From assembly GCF_016907895.1 (NCBI RefSeq), contig NZ_JAFBCV010000001.1, positions 496,001 to 560,000 on the forward strand: a stretch of 64,000 nt of DNA. Reading direction: 5' to 3'. Shown one piece after another: positions 38,918-47,649 of this stretch (the stretch's first letter is position 1; every line of letters begins with the position of its first letter). The stretch comes from Shouchella xiaoxiensis. Lineage in GTDB: Bacteria > Bacillota > Bacilli > Bacillales > Bacillaceae_D. Below the pieces are notes generated by a model that saw only the letters and a list, made by a program, of their open reading frames with translations, made no database searches and was not told where the DNA came from. The position numbers and the translations under genes were made by a program.

Positions 38918-39337
38918 ATGGGAAAGAATGATGGAAAAGGAAGTGCGTTTGGTGCAGGTTCTTCAGAAAGCGAAAGAGAGCGTTATTTGGAGGAGTTACT
39001 TACTTTCTCTGAAGACCTTATTTTCTATGGAACGATTTTAAGTACTATTTCATCAGCACTAGGGTTGATTGGTGTTTGCATCGCTCGTGATGTCGCGAGG
39101 CAGAGAGATCTGAGTCCCGAAATGCAAGAAGAGGCGGATGAAGTTGAGACTTTCTTTACTTCCGGTGCAACAACTGCAGGTGGGTCCGTTATTCGAGGCA
39201 ATCCAGGGAACGAACAAGAATATACAGCTCAACTATATGCCCAGATGAATCAGATGCGCCAAGAATTAAACAGGGTGAATGGGCAAATGAAACGTATTCA
39301 AGATCAGCTCAATCAATGGAGGCAGCCCCCTCATTAA
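38918..39337 (+). CDS. Hypothetical protein with one membrane helix and a coiled coil
   Basis: 139 residues, ATG behind GAGGAGGGG. A polar Gly/Ser-rich head (MGKNDGKGSAFGAGSSES), a hydrophobic segment at residues ~34-56 (LIFYGTILSTISSALGLIGVCIA), a linker, and a C-terminal heptad-like helix (QLYAQMNQMRQELNRVNGQM to about residue 135). No family recognised. It could be a small spore or envelope protein; this is only a guess from composition. A terminator follows. Confidence 0.6.
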   Translation: MGKNDGKGSAFGAGSSESERERYLEELLTFSEDLIFYGTILSTISSALGLIGVCIARDVARQRDLSPEMQEEADEVETFFTSGATTAGGSVIRGNPGNEQEYTAQLYAQMNQMRQELNRVNGQMKRIQDQLNQWRQPPH

Positions 39338-39376
39338 AGAAAACAAGAAGCCATGCGGTTCCTTGTTTTCTTTCAT
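39336..39376 (+). terminator. Intrinsic terminator
   Basis: GAAAACAAG (39339-39347) and CTTGTTTTC (39362-39370) form a 9-bp stem with an internal partial stem and a TTTC tail. Confidence 0.7.
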
Positions 39377-39440
39377 TTGCAAAAAAGATTGAAACGAATC
39401 GAAATTTAAAGTAACCTAATAGAGGATTTAAATGAACCTA

Positions 39441-39497
39441 CTTTAGTAAAGAATAGTGACTTTTAGTGAGACTCTGAAGTCAGTTACTTTACTAAAG
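39441..39497 (+). promoter_or_regulatory. Long stem-loop in the leader of the SulP gene
   Basis: CTTTAGTAAAG (39441-39451) pairs perfectly with CTTTACTAAAG (39487-39497). Inside, TGACTT (39457-39462) pairs with AAGTCA (39477-39482). The stem ends right at the AAAGAGGT ribosome binding site of the transporter gene at 39512. No T-run follows, so it is not a normal terminator. Confidence 0.6.
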
Positions 39498-39511
39498 AAA
39501 GAGGTTTATGA

Positions 39512-40966
39512 ATGGAAAGTACTTTAAAAGAACAATGGTTTGGGAATATTCGGGGCGATTTCTTAGCTGGGATTGTTGTAGCGCTTGCTCTTATTCCTGA
39601 AGCAATTGCTTTTTCAATTATTGCTGGTGTCGATCCAATGGTTGGTTTGTATGCATCTTTTTCAATTGCAATTGTGATTGCCTTTGTTGGTGGACGTCCA
39701 GGAATGATTTCAGCAGCAACTGGAGCAATGGCGCTTGTAATGGTAACGCTTGTTGCCAATCATGGGCTTGAATATTTACTTGCGGCAACAATCTTAACGG
39801 GAATTCTGCAAATATTATTTGGTGTGTTTAAACTTGCTCGTTATATGAAATTCGTTCCGCGAACCGTTATGACGGGATTTGTTAATTCACTTGCAATCTT
39901 AATCTTCCTAGCACAAATTGACCACTTCGTTGGAGAAACGTGGCTAATGTATGCGCTGGTTGCCCTTACACTCGCTATCATTTATTTGTTTCCTTTATTA
40001 ACGAAGGCAGTTCCATCAACACTGGTTGCCATTATTGTTGTTACAATCATTGTGCTAACAATGAATTTAGGTGTTCGTAACGTAGGGGATATGGGTGCGT
40101 TAAGTCAAACGCTTCCTGCTTTTGCTTTGCCAAACATTCCTTTTACTTTGGAAACATTGCAGATTATTTTTCCTTACGCCCTTGCTCTTGCGATTGTTGG
40201 CTTACTGGAATCTCTTCTAACAGCTAGCATTGTAGACGATATGACTGACACAAAAAGCAACAAAGATATGGAGAGTCGTGGACAGGGGATTGCCAACATT
40301 GTAACCGGCTTTTTTGGTGGAATGGCAGGATGTGCAATGATTGGACAATCCGTCATTAATGTTAAATCGGGTGGAAGAGGAAGGTTGTCAGCGCTTGTTG
40401 CAGGTGGCTTTCTGATGTTTTTAATTCTTGTCCTAGGAAATGTCGTTGTTCAAATTCCAATGGCAGCACTCGCAGGAGTTATGATTATGGTGTCCATTAG
40501 TACATTTGATTGGAATTCGGTACGAACCCTTCATAAGTTGCCACGAACGGATGCAATTGTTTTAGTTTCAACAATTGCAATTGTACTCGTTACGCATAAT
40601 TTGGCTTATGGAGTTTTAGCTGGAGTCTTGCTCAGCATGGTTTTTTTCGCGGCGAAAATTTCAAAGGTGGACGTACAGGCACATTTAAATCAAACGTCAA
40701 CCGTTCGTTATTATCAAGTGAAAGGCCCATTGTTTTTTGCGTCCGTAACAAATTTCCTTGCCTCAATTGACACAGACGAGCGGATTAATGAAGTTGAAAT
40801 TGACTTGACTGACTCTCAGTTATGGGATGATTCTGCGGTCGGTGCACTTGAACGAATTGAATCAAAATTCGCCACAAACAGGGTGAAGGTCACATTAAGA
40901 GGGTTAAATGAAGAGAGCGCACAGCTTCTCACGGCAATCGGGCAAATTCCCGAAAAAAATAGTTAA
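39512..40966 (+). CDS. SulP family anion transporter with STAS domain
   Basis: 484 residues. The SulP signature is present: [49 protein letters not shown], and [22 protein letters not shown]. 10-12 membrane segments are followed by a short STAS domain at residues ~395-480 ([37 protein letters not shown]). Bacterial members move sulfate, bicarbonate or dicarboxylates; the substrate cannot be told. A structured leader precedes it. Confidence 0.9.
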   Translation: MESTLKEQWFGNIRGDFLAGIVVALALIPEAIAFSIIAGVDPMVGLYASFSIAIVIAFVGGRPGMISAATGAMALVMVTLVANHGLEYLLAATILTGILQILFGVFKLARYMKFVPRTVMTGFVNSLAILIFLAQIDHFVGETWLMYALVALTLAIIYLFPLLTKAVPSTLVAIIVVTIIVLTMNLGVRNVGDMGALSQTLPAFALPNIPFTLETLQIIFPYALALAIVGLLESLLTASIVDDMTDTKSNKDMESRGQGIANIVTGFFGGMAGCAMIGQSVINVKSGGRGRLSALVAGGFLMFLILVLGNVVVQIPMAALAGVMIMVSISTFDWNSVRTLHKLPRTDAIVLVSTIAIVLVTHNLAYGVLAGVLLSMVFFAAKISKVDVQAHLNQTSTVRYYQVKGPLFFASVTNFLASIDTDERINEVEIDLTDSQLWDDSAVGALERIESKFATNRVKVTLRGLNEESAQLLTAIGQIPEKNS

Positions 40967-40968
40967 TA

Positions 40969-41008
40969 AGAAAAGTGAGGTGCCTTCTGAGGCTACCTCG
41001 CTTTTATC
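40969..41008. terminator. Bidirectional terminator
   Basis: AAAAGTGAGGTGCC (40971-40984) pairs with 40992-41005 with two mismatched or wobble positions; loop TTCTGA; T-run on both strands. Confidence 0.75.
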
Positions 41009-41009
41009 G

Positions 41010-41198
41010 TTACAAGAGAAGAAAAGCTACTAGAACAACGAAAATTAAAGATACAGGCACCATTAAAAAGTACATCCATTTAAAGGTTGCCATACTTTTT
41101 TCATGACTGTACGTTTCATCAGGTTTGTTTATTGAGACAATCGTCACGATAAAGCCAATCACACATATAACTCCAGCGATAAGATATAAAAATATCAT
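41010..41198 (-). CDS. Small two-helix membrane protein, 62 residues
   Basis: Start at 41198 (MIFLYLIAGVICVIGFIVTIV), with AAAGGAG nine bases before; the longer frame to 41375 has no ribosome binding site. Two membrane helices (residues 2-22 and 42-62) with a polar hairpin loop holding SINKPDETYSHEKS. Unknown function. Divergent from lrgA. Confidence 0.65.
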   Translation of the reverse strand: MIFLYLIAGVICVIGFIVTIVSINKPDETYSHEKSMATFKWMYFLMVPVSLIFVVLVAFLLL

Positions 41199-41352
41199 GG
41201 TTGTGTCTCCTTTAAGAATCATTGTCTCTATTGTACAAGTAATAAGCACGAAAATGCTACTATTGTGGAATAAAGCGTTATAATTAAAAGCAGAGAGATG
41301 AAATATGGCTTTAGGTGTAAAAGGAGGGAACCTGTTCAAAGAGCAGGGGTGT

Positions 41353-41724
41353 ATGAAAGGTATACAGATGATCATCCAGGTTGTTTTTTTATTTAGTTTG
41401 GCATGGTTAGGAGGATTTATTCAAATGTGGTTGCAGCTTCCCATACCAGGTGCAATTATTGGTTTTGTACTCCTACTTGGGTTATTACTAACAAAGGCTA
41501 TTCCAGAAAAGTGGGTCGAGCAAGGTGCTAAGGCACTTTTATTTATACTGCCATTGTTATTCGTCCCGTTTAATCTGGGCGTGATGGATTATCCGGAATT
41601 GCTTTCTTCAAGTGGAGCATTAATGGTGTTATCAGTTGCTGGTAGCACAATCGTTTCTATGATTGCAATTGGTCATCTTTGTCAGTGGCTAGAAAATAAA
41701 CGAGAAAAGGAGTTAATGAAATGA
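41353..41724 (+). CDS. LrgA/CidA family holin-like protein
   Basis: The start is uncertain; I use ATG 41353 (MKGIQMIIQVVFLF, near AGGGGTG). The ATG at 41305 and 41368 are alternatives. About 123 residues, four membrane helices. Signature LPIPGAIIGFVLLLGLLLTKAIPEKWVEQGAKALLFILPLLFVPFNLGVMDY is classical for CidA/LrgA. It works with the LrgB-type partner in control of murein hydrolase activity or export of small metabolites such as pyruvate. The ATGA overlap with the next gene shows coupling. Confidence 0.88.
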   Translation: MKGIQMIIQVVFLFSLAWLGGFIQMWLQLPIPGAIIGFVLLLGLLLTKAIPEKWVEQGAKALLFILPLLFVPFNLGVMDYPELLSSSGALMVLSVAGSTIVSMIAIGHLCQWLENKREKELMK

Positions 41725-42407
41725 CCTCTTTTCTTATTGGTGTCTTAATGGTGTGTCTTACAGTGGTAATCTTTTTTTGGATGCGTCGTATTTATTTGAA
41801 AAAGCCAAATCCGTTTTTACTGCCAGTTATTACGACAACATTTATACTGTTTGTTTTGCTTGTGGCTTCTGGAACTTCTTATGAGACGTATATGATTGGC
41901 GGTGCTTGGTTAAATGAGCTAATGGGGCCAGCAATTGTCGCACTCGCCTATCCTTTGTATATAAAACGTCATGTCGTCATCAAGTTTAGCGTAATGATTA
42001 GCGCTGGAGTAGCATCTGGTCTGATGATTGGATTTGGTTCCATTTTCGCGCTCTCAACGTTATCAGGAGTAGAGCAAGTATTTGTTGCTTCAATGTTACC
42101 AAAGTCAATAACGGCACCTGTTGCTGTGGAATTATCGGCTGCATTAAATGGAATCCCACCATTAACGGCAGTTTTTGTTTTAATAGCTGGTTTAACTGGA
42201 ATCTTATTTGGGCCCACAGTCATGAAGTGGTCGCGAATTAATAGCTTAAATAGTAAAAGCATTGCTCTTGGTGCGGCTTCACATGCAATGGGGATATCGA
42301 AAGCGGCGGAATACGGGGATGTTCCCTTGTCAATGAGTTCAATTGCAATGATCGTAAGTGCAATTAGTGCATCAATTTTGCTACCAATCGTATTGTTTTT
42401 CGTATAA
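41721..42407 (+). CDS. LrgB/CidB family membrane protein
   Basis: 228 residues, seven to eight hydrophobic segments. LrgB markers: MIGGAWLNELMGPAIVALAYPLY, SMLPKSITAPVAVELSAALNGIP and ALGAASHAMGISKAAEYGD. It forms the membrane partner of the LrgA-like protein encoded just upstream (4-bp overlap). No LytSR two-component system or LysR regulator is adjacent. Confidence 0.92.
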   Translation: MTSFLIGVLMVCLTVVIFFWMRRIYLKKPNPFLLPVITTTFILFVLLVASGTSYETYMIGGAWLNELMGPAIVALAYPLYIKRHVVIKFSVMISAGVASGLMIGFGSIFALSTLSGVEQVFVASMLPKSITAPVAVELSAALNGIPPLTAVFVLIAGLTGILFGPTVMKWSRINSLNSKSIALGAASHAMGISKAAEYGDVPLSMSSIAMIVSAISASILLPIVLFFV

Positions 42408-42433
42408 AACCGTTCTTTAACGGTTTTTTTACG
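42406..42433 (+). terminator. Intrinsic terminator of lrgAB
   Basis: AAAACCGTT / AACGGTTTT stem with loop CTTT, then TTT; it overlaps the end of the LrgB-type gene. Confidence 0.88.
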
Positions 42434-42557
42434 ATTGTTGAAAAATGATTGTAATTTATTGAAAAAAAAGAATCAATCTGTAATGATAGAAAGAGAAAGA
42501 TGAAGTCGTAATTTAGAACTTTTGCGAAAGCTTGGGGCTCTTAATGGAGGTGAACCT

Positions 42558-43220
42558 ATGAAAAAGCTTTACAATGCATGTATCTTACTTGGGCTTGGCA
42601 TTGCGTTGTTTTTTTCATTTCAATGGTGGCAAGGAACGCAAGCAGTTGAACATGTGACTGAGCCGAATGACGAAACATTGGCAAAAGCAACAAGTAATGA
42701 GGACGCACCAAGCGAAGATGATCCTAGTCTGAATGAAAAAAGTATTAGCGAAGAAGTCGATATTGCGATTCCAGAAACTACGCCAATCACAAACGATTTA
42801 GAGGATCAATTTGAAGTTGGCGAAGGAATGGGGCGCCTGTACATACCTAAGCTGGAGAGTGCGTATGAAACCTTTTGGGGAACCGATGATCGAACGCTCA
42901 AACAAGGAGTCGGGATGTATGTAAGTGAATGGACAACAACGCCTGATCAAAAAGGACATACGGTCTTGAGCGGGCACCGAGACACCGTTTTTTCTGAATT
43001 GGGTGATCTTGAAGTAGGAGATCGAATGTTTGTTGATTATGACGGAAAAGCATATGAATATGAAATAGAAGATATTTGGATCACAGATTTAGAAGATCGA
43101 ACGGTTATTGTGCGGAAGGAAGAGGCGACATTAACCTTAACAACCTGTTATCCGTTTGAATTTCTGGGATCAGCTCCTGACCGTTATATCATTCAGTCTA
43201 AGCTAGTTAGCATCCGTTAA
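42558..43220 (+). CDS. Class D sortase
   Basis: Start at 42558 (MKKLYNACILLGLG) behind GGAGGTGAACC. 220 residues: an N-terminal membrane anchor (residues ~5-24), an acidic linker (~35-85), and a sortase domain. Catalytic residues are His140 (LSGHRDTVF), Cys197 (LTLTTCYPF) and Arg209 (APDRYIIQ). Class D sortases of bacilli attach proteins to peptidoglycan or spore envelope. No protein with an obvious sorting motif is encoded in the window, and the gene is single, so the substrate is elsewhere. Confidence 0.9.
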   Translation: MKKLYNACILLGLGIALFFSFQWWQGTQAVEHVTEPNDETLAKATSNEDAPSEDDPSLNEKSISEEVDIAIPETTPITNDLEDQFEVGEGMGRLYIPKLESAYETFWGTDDRTLKQGVGMYVSEWTTTPDQKGHTVLSGHRDTVFSELGDLEVGDRMFVDYDGKAYEYEIEDIWITDLEDRTVIVRKEEATLTLTTCYPFEFLGSAPDRYIIQSKLVSIR

Positions 43221-43248
43221 AAGAGAAGGCCGAAGCCTTCTCTTTTCG
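43219..43248. terminator. Bidirectional terminator
   Basis: A perfect 12-bp stem AAAAGAGAAGGC (43219-43230) / 43235-43246 with loop CGAA. Confidence 0.9.
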
Positions 43249-43265
43249 TTTGCATACAGTGTTGC

Positions 43266-44105
43266 TTAGACTAATGACCATTCACCTTTAGCTATAAATG
43301 AAACCTGTCCTCCGACGTGAACGGTAAAGCGGTTGTCTGTTTTTTTACCATCAAGATAAAGGAGTGAGGGACGGTTAATTTGATAGCCCTGTTCGGATTT
43401 TAGCAGGAATGTAGTTAAGTTCAAAGCATTATGATGTAGCAGGTAACTAGCGATACTGCCATTGGAGCTACCAGTAGCTGGATCTTCGCTAATGCCATAA
43501 AATGGTGCAAAGTCACGCACGTGTAAATCATTTTGCGGATTAATGGTTTCCGTCGAAAAAACACAAATCCCTTTAGCGTTCCCCCTGCTAATTAACTCAT
43601 TGTAGTGGTCAAGTTGAAGCTTAACCTTCTGGACAGCAGCTAGTGATTGCAAGGGACATACAATAACAGGTAGACCAGTAGATACTTCTTGCACAGGTAA
43701 GGAAGTGTGGAAATCGCTTTCCTTAAGTTGTAGAACGTTAGCCATGTCTGTTTTCATCAGCTTTTCTCCAAAAGAAGGCTGCTGTTGTTCAAGCCAATAT
43801 GTACTTGTATCCCGGCGGTAATTAAGTATAACGAAACCTGCTTCTGTCTCGATAGTAAAAGGGGGTTGCCGCCCTAAAATTTGGTGCATAAAGAACCCTG
43901 CTCCAATTAAGGGGTGACCTGCAAAAGGGATTTCTTCTTCAGGTGTAAAAATACGAACACTAACCTTACCTCTTACCTCAGTAAGGAAAAGTGATTCAGA
44001 AAACTGCATGTCATTGGCAATTGATTGCATTTTTTCTGGAGCGAGTTCAGTTGTGGGAAGAAAAATAGCCAGTTGATTACCGCTGTTAGTATGTTTCTCC
44101 TGCAC
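43266..44105 (-). CDS. PhzF family isomerase, apparently frameshifted at its start
   Basis: The uninterrupted part is 279 residues from a GTG at 44105. PhzF markers: HTNSGNQLAIFLP, EEEIPFAGHPLIGAGFF and EDPATGSSNGSIASYLL. The first strand of the family is missing from this frame, yet in-frame codons upstream (44117-44106) read ILNVFV..., exactly the expected strand, with no start codon. A good start (ATG at 44139 behind AAAGGATGACA) lies one base out of frame; MHAPFL would join ILNVFVQEK if one A of the AAA near 44121-44124 were removed. So either a pseudogene or a sequence error. Confidence 0.8.
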   Translation of the reverse strand: MQEKHTNSGNQLAIFLPTTELAPEKMQSIANDMQFSESLFLTEVRGKVSVRIFTPEEEIPFAGHPLIGAGFFMHQILGRQPPFTIETEAGFVILNYRRDTSTYWLEQQQPSFGEKLMKTDMANVLQLKESDFHTSLPVQEVSTGLPVIVCPLQSLAAVQKVKLQLDHYNELISRGNAKGICVFSTETINPQNDLHVRDFAPFYGISEDPATGSSNGSIASYLLHHNALNLTTFLLKSEQGYQINRPSLLYLDGKKTDNRFTVHVGGQVSFIAKGEWSLV

Positions 44106-44173
44106 AAATACGTTCAGAATTTAAAAAGGGAGCATGCATTGTCATCCTTTGTAAATAATTTAATCGACCAAAC

Positions 44174-45292
44174 TTATAACGAATTCATCGAAATCCATTT
44201 AATAAGCAAAAGACATGAAAAGAAAGCAGTTTGTAAAAGAAGAGCACGTTTTTGTAACGCATGAATGGCTGCGCTGTACTGGTCTTGTTCAACCGGGTAG
44301 TGGGGTGGAATTAATTGCCCATAAGGTGGAAAACCTTGCGTAAATTGCCTCGTATTTAAAGCGACCAGAACTACACTAATTAATACAAGAGCAATTAGGT
44401 TGTTTACAAACAGTATAAGGGCAGCTGTCAGTAAAAGAACTCTCATAAACAAACGGCCGCTTTCCGTTCCGCGAACTAAGGAACGTGCTAATAAGTAAGG
44501 CAACGCTTCATCTTTACCAACCGTTAAAAACAAGATAAGAAGCTTTCTTCCCCGGGCTGGTCTCAAGCTGATGGACACATTCGTAAAATTACTCATAAAA
44601 AGGGTGAAAAAAGCATCTGAGCGTTGGTCAGAAAGACTTAACCGCTTCCAAGAGTGAATGGGGAATAGCTTGTTTTTGGTTAACCAATAGCCAGTACTGA
44701 AAAGCGCTAAACTAATCATGAAAATGAAAACGTTCATTTCCACAAATAAGAAAACAATCATCAACCATATGTAAAGATACTGAAGGATGGTGTAGAGGCC
44801 CCGCCTTTTTAGATCAAGGCTAATGAAAATCATCGTGACCATTACATGAAGCACCGCACTAAGAGTTAATGAAAATACCAATACAATAAATAGTAAAGAT
44901 GAGCTATCAAGCAAAAAAACGTTTAGAACGAGAAATCCTCCGCATTTAATGAACTGAATTAGAAGATTGTAATAGATTATTCCACGAAAGTACCTGCCCA
45001 TGCCATTAACTTTGGGGGCGAGGTAAACCACGTCTTGGTCAGTTAGTAGGCTGCGAATTCGATGGTTACAAAAAAGAAAGAGAAATACAGAAGCGATGAT
45101 GAATGATTCTTGAAAAGAATTCAGTTGTTCCTGATTAAAAATGTGAACCAAAGCATATATGGCAAGCATCAAAAAAGGAACAAGTAAGAATACACCACTA
45201 TTACTCAAAATTGAAATCAACTGCTTCATACGTACTTTTAAGTGATTGTTTAAGCGTGTCTGGAATAAAGTTCGCATCTTACTTTTCTCCAA
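44174..45292 (-). CDS. EcsB-like ABC transporter membrane protein
   Basis: 372 residues, about eight hydrophobic segments in pairs. N-terminal TLFQTRLNNHLKVRMKQLIS and the SNSGVFLLVPFLMLAIYALV segment follow the EcsB pattern; a soluble loop with LFPIHSWKRLSLSDQR separates the halves. It begins 14 bp inside the end of the ATPase gene, so the pair is coupled. In B. subtilis EcsAB affects secretion and regulated proteolysis; this copy lies away from hit and could be a paralogue. Confidence 0.8.
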   Translation of the reverse strand: MEKSKMRTLFQTRLNNHLKVRMKQLISILSNSGVFLLVPFLMLAIYALVHIFNQEQLNSFQESFIIASVFLFLFCNHRIRSLLTDQDVVYLAPKVNGMGRYFRGIIYYNLLIQFIKCGGFLVLNVFLLDSSSLLFIVLVFSLTLSAVLHVMVTMIFISLDLKRRGLYTILQYLYIWLMIVFLFVEMNVFIFMISLALFSTGYWLTKNKLFPIHSWKRLSLSDQRSDAFFTLFMSNFTNVSISLRPARGRKLLILFLTVGKDEALPYLLARSLVRGTESGRLFMRVLLLTAALILFVNNLIALVLISVVLVALNTRQFTQGFPPYGQLIPPHYPVEQDQYSAAIHALQKRALLLQTAFFSCLLLIKWISMNSL

Positions 45293-45986
45293 TCATCGAA
45301 AAAAAGACAGATTGAAGTGAACCAGCTTTCATTTCTTTAAGATGAATTGAAGGATTGCCGTTATACTTCAGTTGTTTGCCTTTATTAATTATAACAACTC
45401 GATCACAGAGGTCTTCAGCAATGGCTAATAAGTGAGTCGATAGCAAAATAGCTGTCCCTTTTTCTTTTAACTGATGTAAATCCTCTAAAAAAAGAGATAA
45501 GCCAATCGGATCAAGCCCCATGAACGGTTCATCAACAATTAAGTAGTGAGGATTGGTCAGTAAAGCTAGCAGAATAGACACTTTTTGCTGTGTTCCTTTG
45601 GAGAGCGCATAGGGGTATTTCTCTAGATGAGGTAGTAAGCTATAGCGCTCAAGTTGTTTATTTAAATAGTCCACACTTGAGTTGGGATAAAGACGCATAA
45701 TGAAGTCAAGATGTTCTTTGATGGTCAAATTAGGATAAAGCTGCGGCGTATCTGGAATATGCGCCATGCTTCCTCTTTCTTTTAACCATTCGTGCCCGTT
45801 TAGTGTAATATCACCGGACATTGGCCTTAATGTTCCCGTAATAAGTCGCAACGTCGTGCTTTTTCCAGCTCCATTCAGTCCAACTAGTGCAACAATCTCG
45901 CCATAATCAACTTGAAAGTGGATATCTTCAACAATGGGTTTTCGCAAATAGCCACCGCTAATGTGATTAAGTGTAAGCATCAGCAT
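45279..45986 (-). CDS. EcsA-like ABC transporter ATP-binding protein
   Basis: 235 residues. Walker A GLNGAGKSTT, Q-loop IPDTPQLYPNLTIKEH, signature LSKGTQQKVSILLALL, Walker B YLIVDEPFMGLDP, and H-loop STHLLAIAE. The signature is LSKGTQQK rather than LSGGQ, as in EcsA/bacitracin-export type ATPases. The likely start is 45986 or 45980. First gene of a two-gene operon with the EcsB-like permease. Confidence 0.87.
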   Translation of the reverse strand: MLMLTLNHISGGYLRKPIVEDIHFQVDYGEIVALVGLNGAGKSTTLRLITGTLRPMSGDITLNGHEWLKERGSMAHIPDTPQLYPNLTIKEHLDFIMRLYPNSSVDYLNKQLERYSLLPHLEKYPYALSKGTQQKVSILLALLTNPHYLIVDEPFMGLDPIGLSLFLEDLHQLKEKGTAILLSTHLLAIAEDLCDRVVIINKGKQLKYNGNPSIHLKEMKAGSLQSVFFSMIGEK

Positions 45987-46066
45987 ACATTCCTTTCTTT
46001 CTATGACTCTCTCTATTATTTTATCTGAAAATGTGAAAAAATAGGAATGAAAAGGGAGGTTTTTTT

Positions 46067-46876
46067 TTGACTAGTTTACAACGAGAGCTTTATCCACTAA
46101 AAGGAAAATGGGTATTTATCACAGGCGTTAGTAGAAGACAAGGAATTGGTTATGCGATTGCTAGACAGGTGGCAGCTTGGGGTGCTTCCGTTGCCATTCA
46201 TCATTATATCCCACATGATGAAGAACAGCCTTGGGGATCAGATACATTGGCTGATGTACTGGCTGGAATAAAAGCTATGCTACATAAAGATGCAGAATTG
46301 TACGATGTCCATGGTGATTTTTTTGATGGCGCCGTTCCGGATCAGGTTATTCAAGCTGTCGTAGATAGAGCTGGAACCATTGATGCGCTTGTTTGCAATC
46401 ATGCGCTCAGCGGAAGTGATGGCGCGATTGGCGAATTAACGGCAGATATGCTTGATCGCCATTGGATGATTAATACACGGTCGTCTATTCTTTTGGCACA
46501 AGCTTTTGCGAAGCAGCGTATAACGAGAAAAGACCGCGGTACGATAGTCTTTATGACTTCTGGACAAAGCCTCGGTCCAATGAGTGGTGAGGTGGCATAT
46601 GCGTCCTCAAAAGGGGCGTTAGCAGAAATTACAGCAACCATTGCTGATCAATTAGCAGATCAAAACATAGCCGTTAATACCGTCAACCCAGGACCGGTTG
46701 ATACAGGTTATATGACAGAAGAAGTGTGGGAGGCAATCAAGCCGAAGTTTCCGTTCGGACGTTTTGGTCAACCTGAAGATCCTGCTAGATTAATTGCCTG
46801 GCTGTTAACAGAAGAAGCGTGCTGGATTAGCGGTCAGGTAATCAATTCTGAAGGCGGCTTTGCTAGATGGCGTTAA
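46067..46876 (+). CDS. SDR family oxidoreductase
   Basis: 269 residues, TTG start at 46067 with GGGAGG upstream. Cofactor site is FITGVSRRQGIGYAIARQV, a stretched form of TGxxxGIG. The catalytic SerTyrLys set is FMTSGQSLG...VAYASSKGALAE. C-terminal INSEGGFARW replaces the usual D-GG. The extra N-terminal LQRELYPLKGKWVF and insertion after strand 2 resemble the SDR group annotated as 3-ketoacyl-ACP reductase-like or NAD-dependent epimerase-like. Substrate unknown. Confidence 0.87.
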   Translation: MTSLQRELYPLKGKWVFITGVSRRQGIGYAIARQVAAWGASVAIHHYIPHDEEQPWGSDTLADVLAGIKAMLHKDAELYDVHGDFFDGAVPDQVIQAVVDRAGTIDALVCNHALSGSDGAIGELTADMLDRHWMINTRSSILLAQAFAKQRITRKDRGTIVFMTSGQSLGPMSGEVAYASSKGALAEITATIADQLADQNIAVNTVNPGPVDTGYMTEEVWEAIKPKFPFGRFGQPEDPARLIAWLLTEEACWISGQVINSEGGFARWR

Positions 46877-46899
46877 TAGAATGAATAGGGGGGAACAAT

Positions 46900-47649
46900 A
46901 TGATATTACATATGACTAGTAGTGGGTCAGGGGAACCGATTGTGTTTTTGCATTCAGGAGCTGAAACTAGTCAAACGGATTATCAGGACCAAAAAGACTA
47001 TTTTCTAGAGAAGTATCAGGTTTTTATGCCAGATTTAAGCGGCCATGGTCAGTCTGGAATTGGCGAATACTCAACTTTTTTAGAATTCATCCAATTAACG
47101 GTAGAAGATCTGTATCAAACACTCGTACATTATAAATTGAGCAATGTTCATATCGTAGCAAGTTCCTCCAGTGCGATTGTTGCAGTTGCTTTTTGCAACC
47201 AATATTCTCAGCTTGTAAAATCAGTGACACTGACAGGACTGACTCCGGTGAAAACGGATGACTGGAGTCGCATTTTTAATGATGATCTAGAACACAAGAA
47301 AAAGATTCTCGAGAATTCTGAAGCGGATGCGTACTTTAGGAAATTACATGTGAAAAGTGATTGGAAAAAATTCGTAGCACTTGTTGTTCATGAAGATTGG
47401 TATCCGCACAAATTGGTAAGTGACTTATCAAGGTTCAGTCACATACCAACACTAATTGTTTCAGGTGAACAGGTCGCTCCGGAAATTACTGGTTTGGCTT
47501 TTTATAAAGAGACTTATAAACATATACATTCTGCTGTGATCCCATTTGCAGGTCATCTTGTCCATCGTGATCAACCAGAATTATTTAATGCGAGTCTCGA
47601 GAAATTTTTGCTGGTTCAAGCAAGCAAGAAAGAGGGAGTATTTCAATGA
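46900..47649 (+). CDS. Alpha/beta hydrolase
   Basis: 249 residues behind GGGGGG. The fold is clear: PIVFLHSGAETS (oxyanion), PDLSGHGQSG, LIVSGEQVAPE (acid region) and AGHLVHRDQPELF (His). The nucleophile elbow is VASSSSAIV: Ser89 stands where G-x-S-x-G is normal but both glycines are replaced by Ala and Ser. It may still be active, as small residues are kept. It overlaps the SMI1 gene by 4 bp. Confidence 0.82.
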   Translation: MILHMTSSGSGEPIVFLHSGAETSQTDYQDQKDYFLEKYQVFMPDLSGHGQSGIGEYSTFLEFIQLTVEDLYQTLVHYKLSNVHIVASSSSAIVAVAFCNQYSQLVKSVTLTGLTPVKTDDWSRIFNDDLEHKKKILENSEADAYFRKLHVKSDWKKFVALVVHEDWYPHKLVSDLSRFSHIPTLIVSGEQVAPEITGLAFYKETYKHIHSAVIPFAGHLVHRDQPELFNASLEKFLLVQASKKEGVFQ

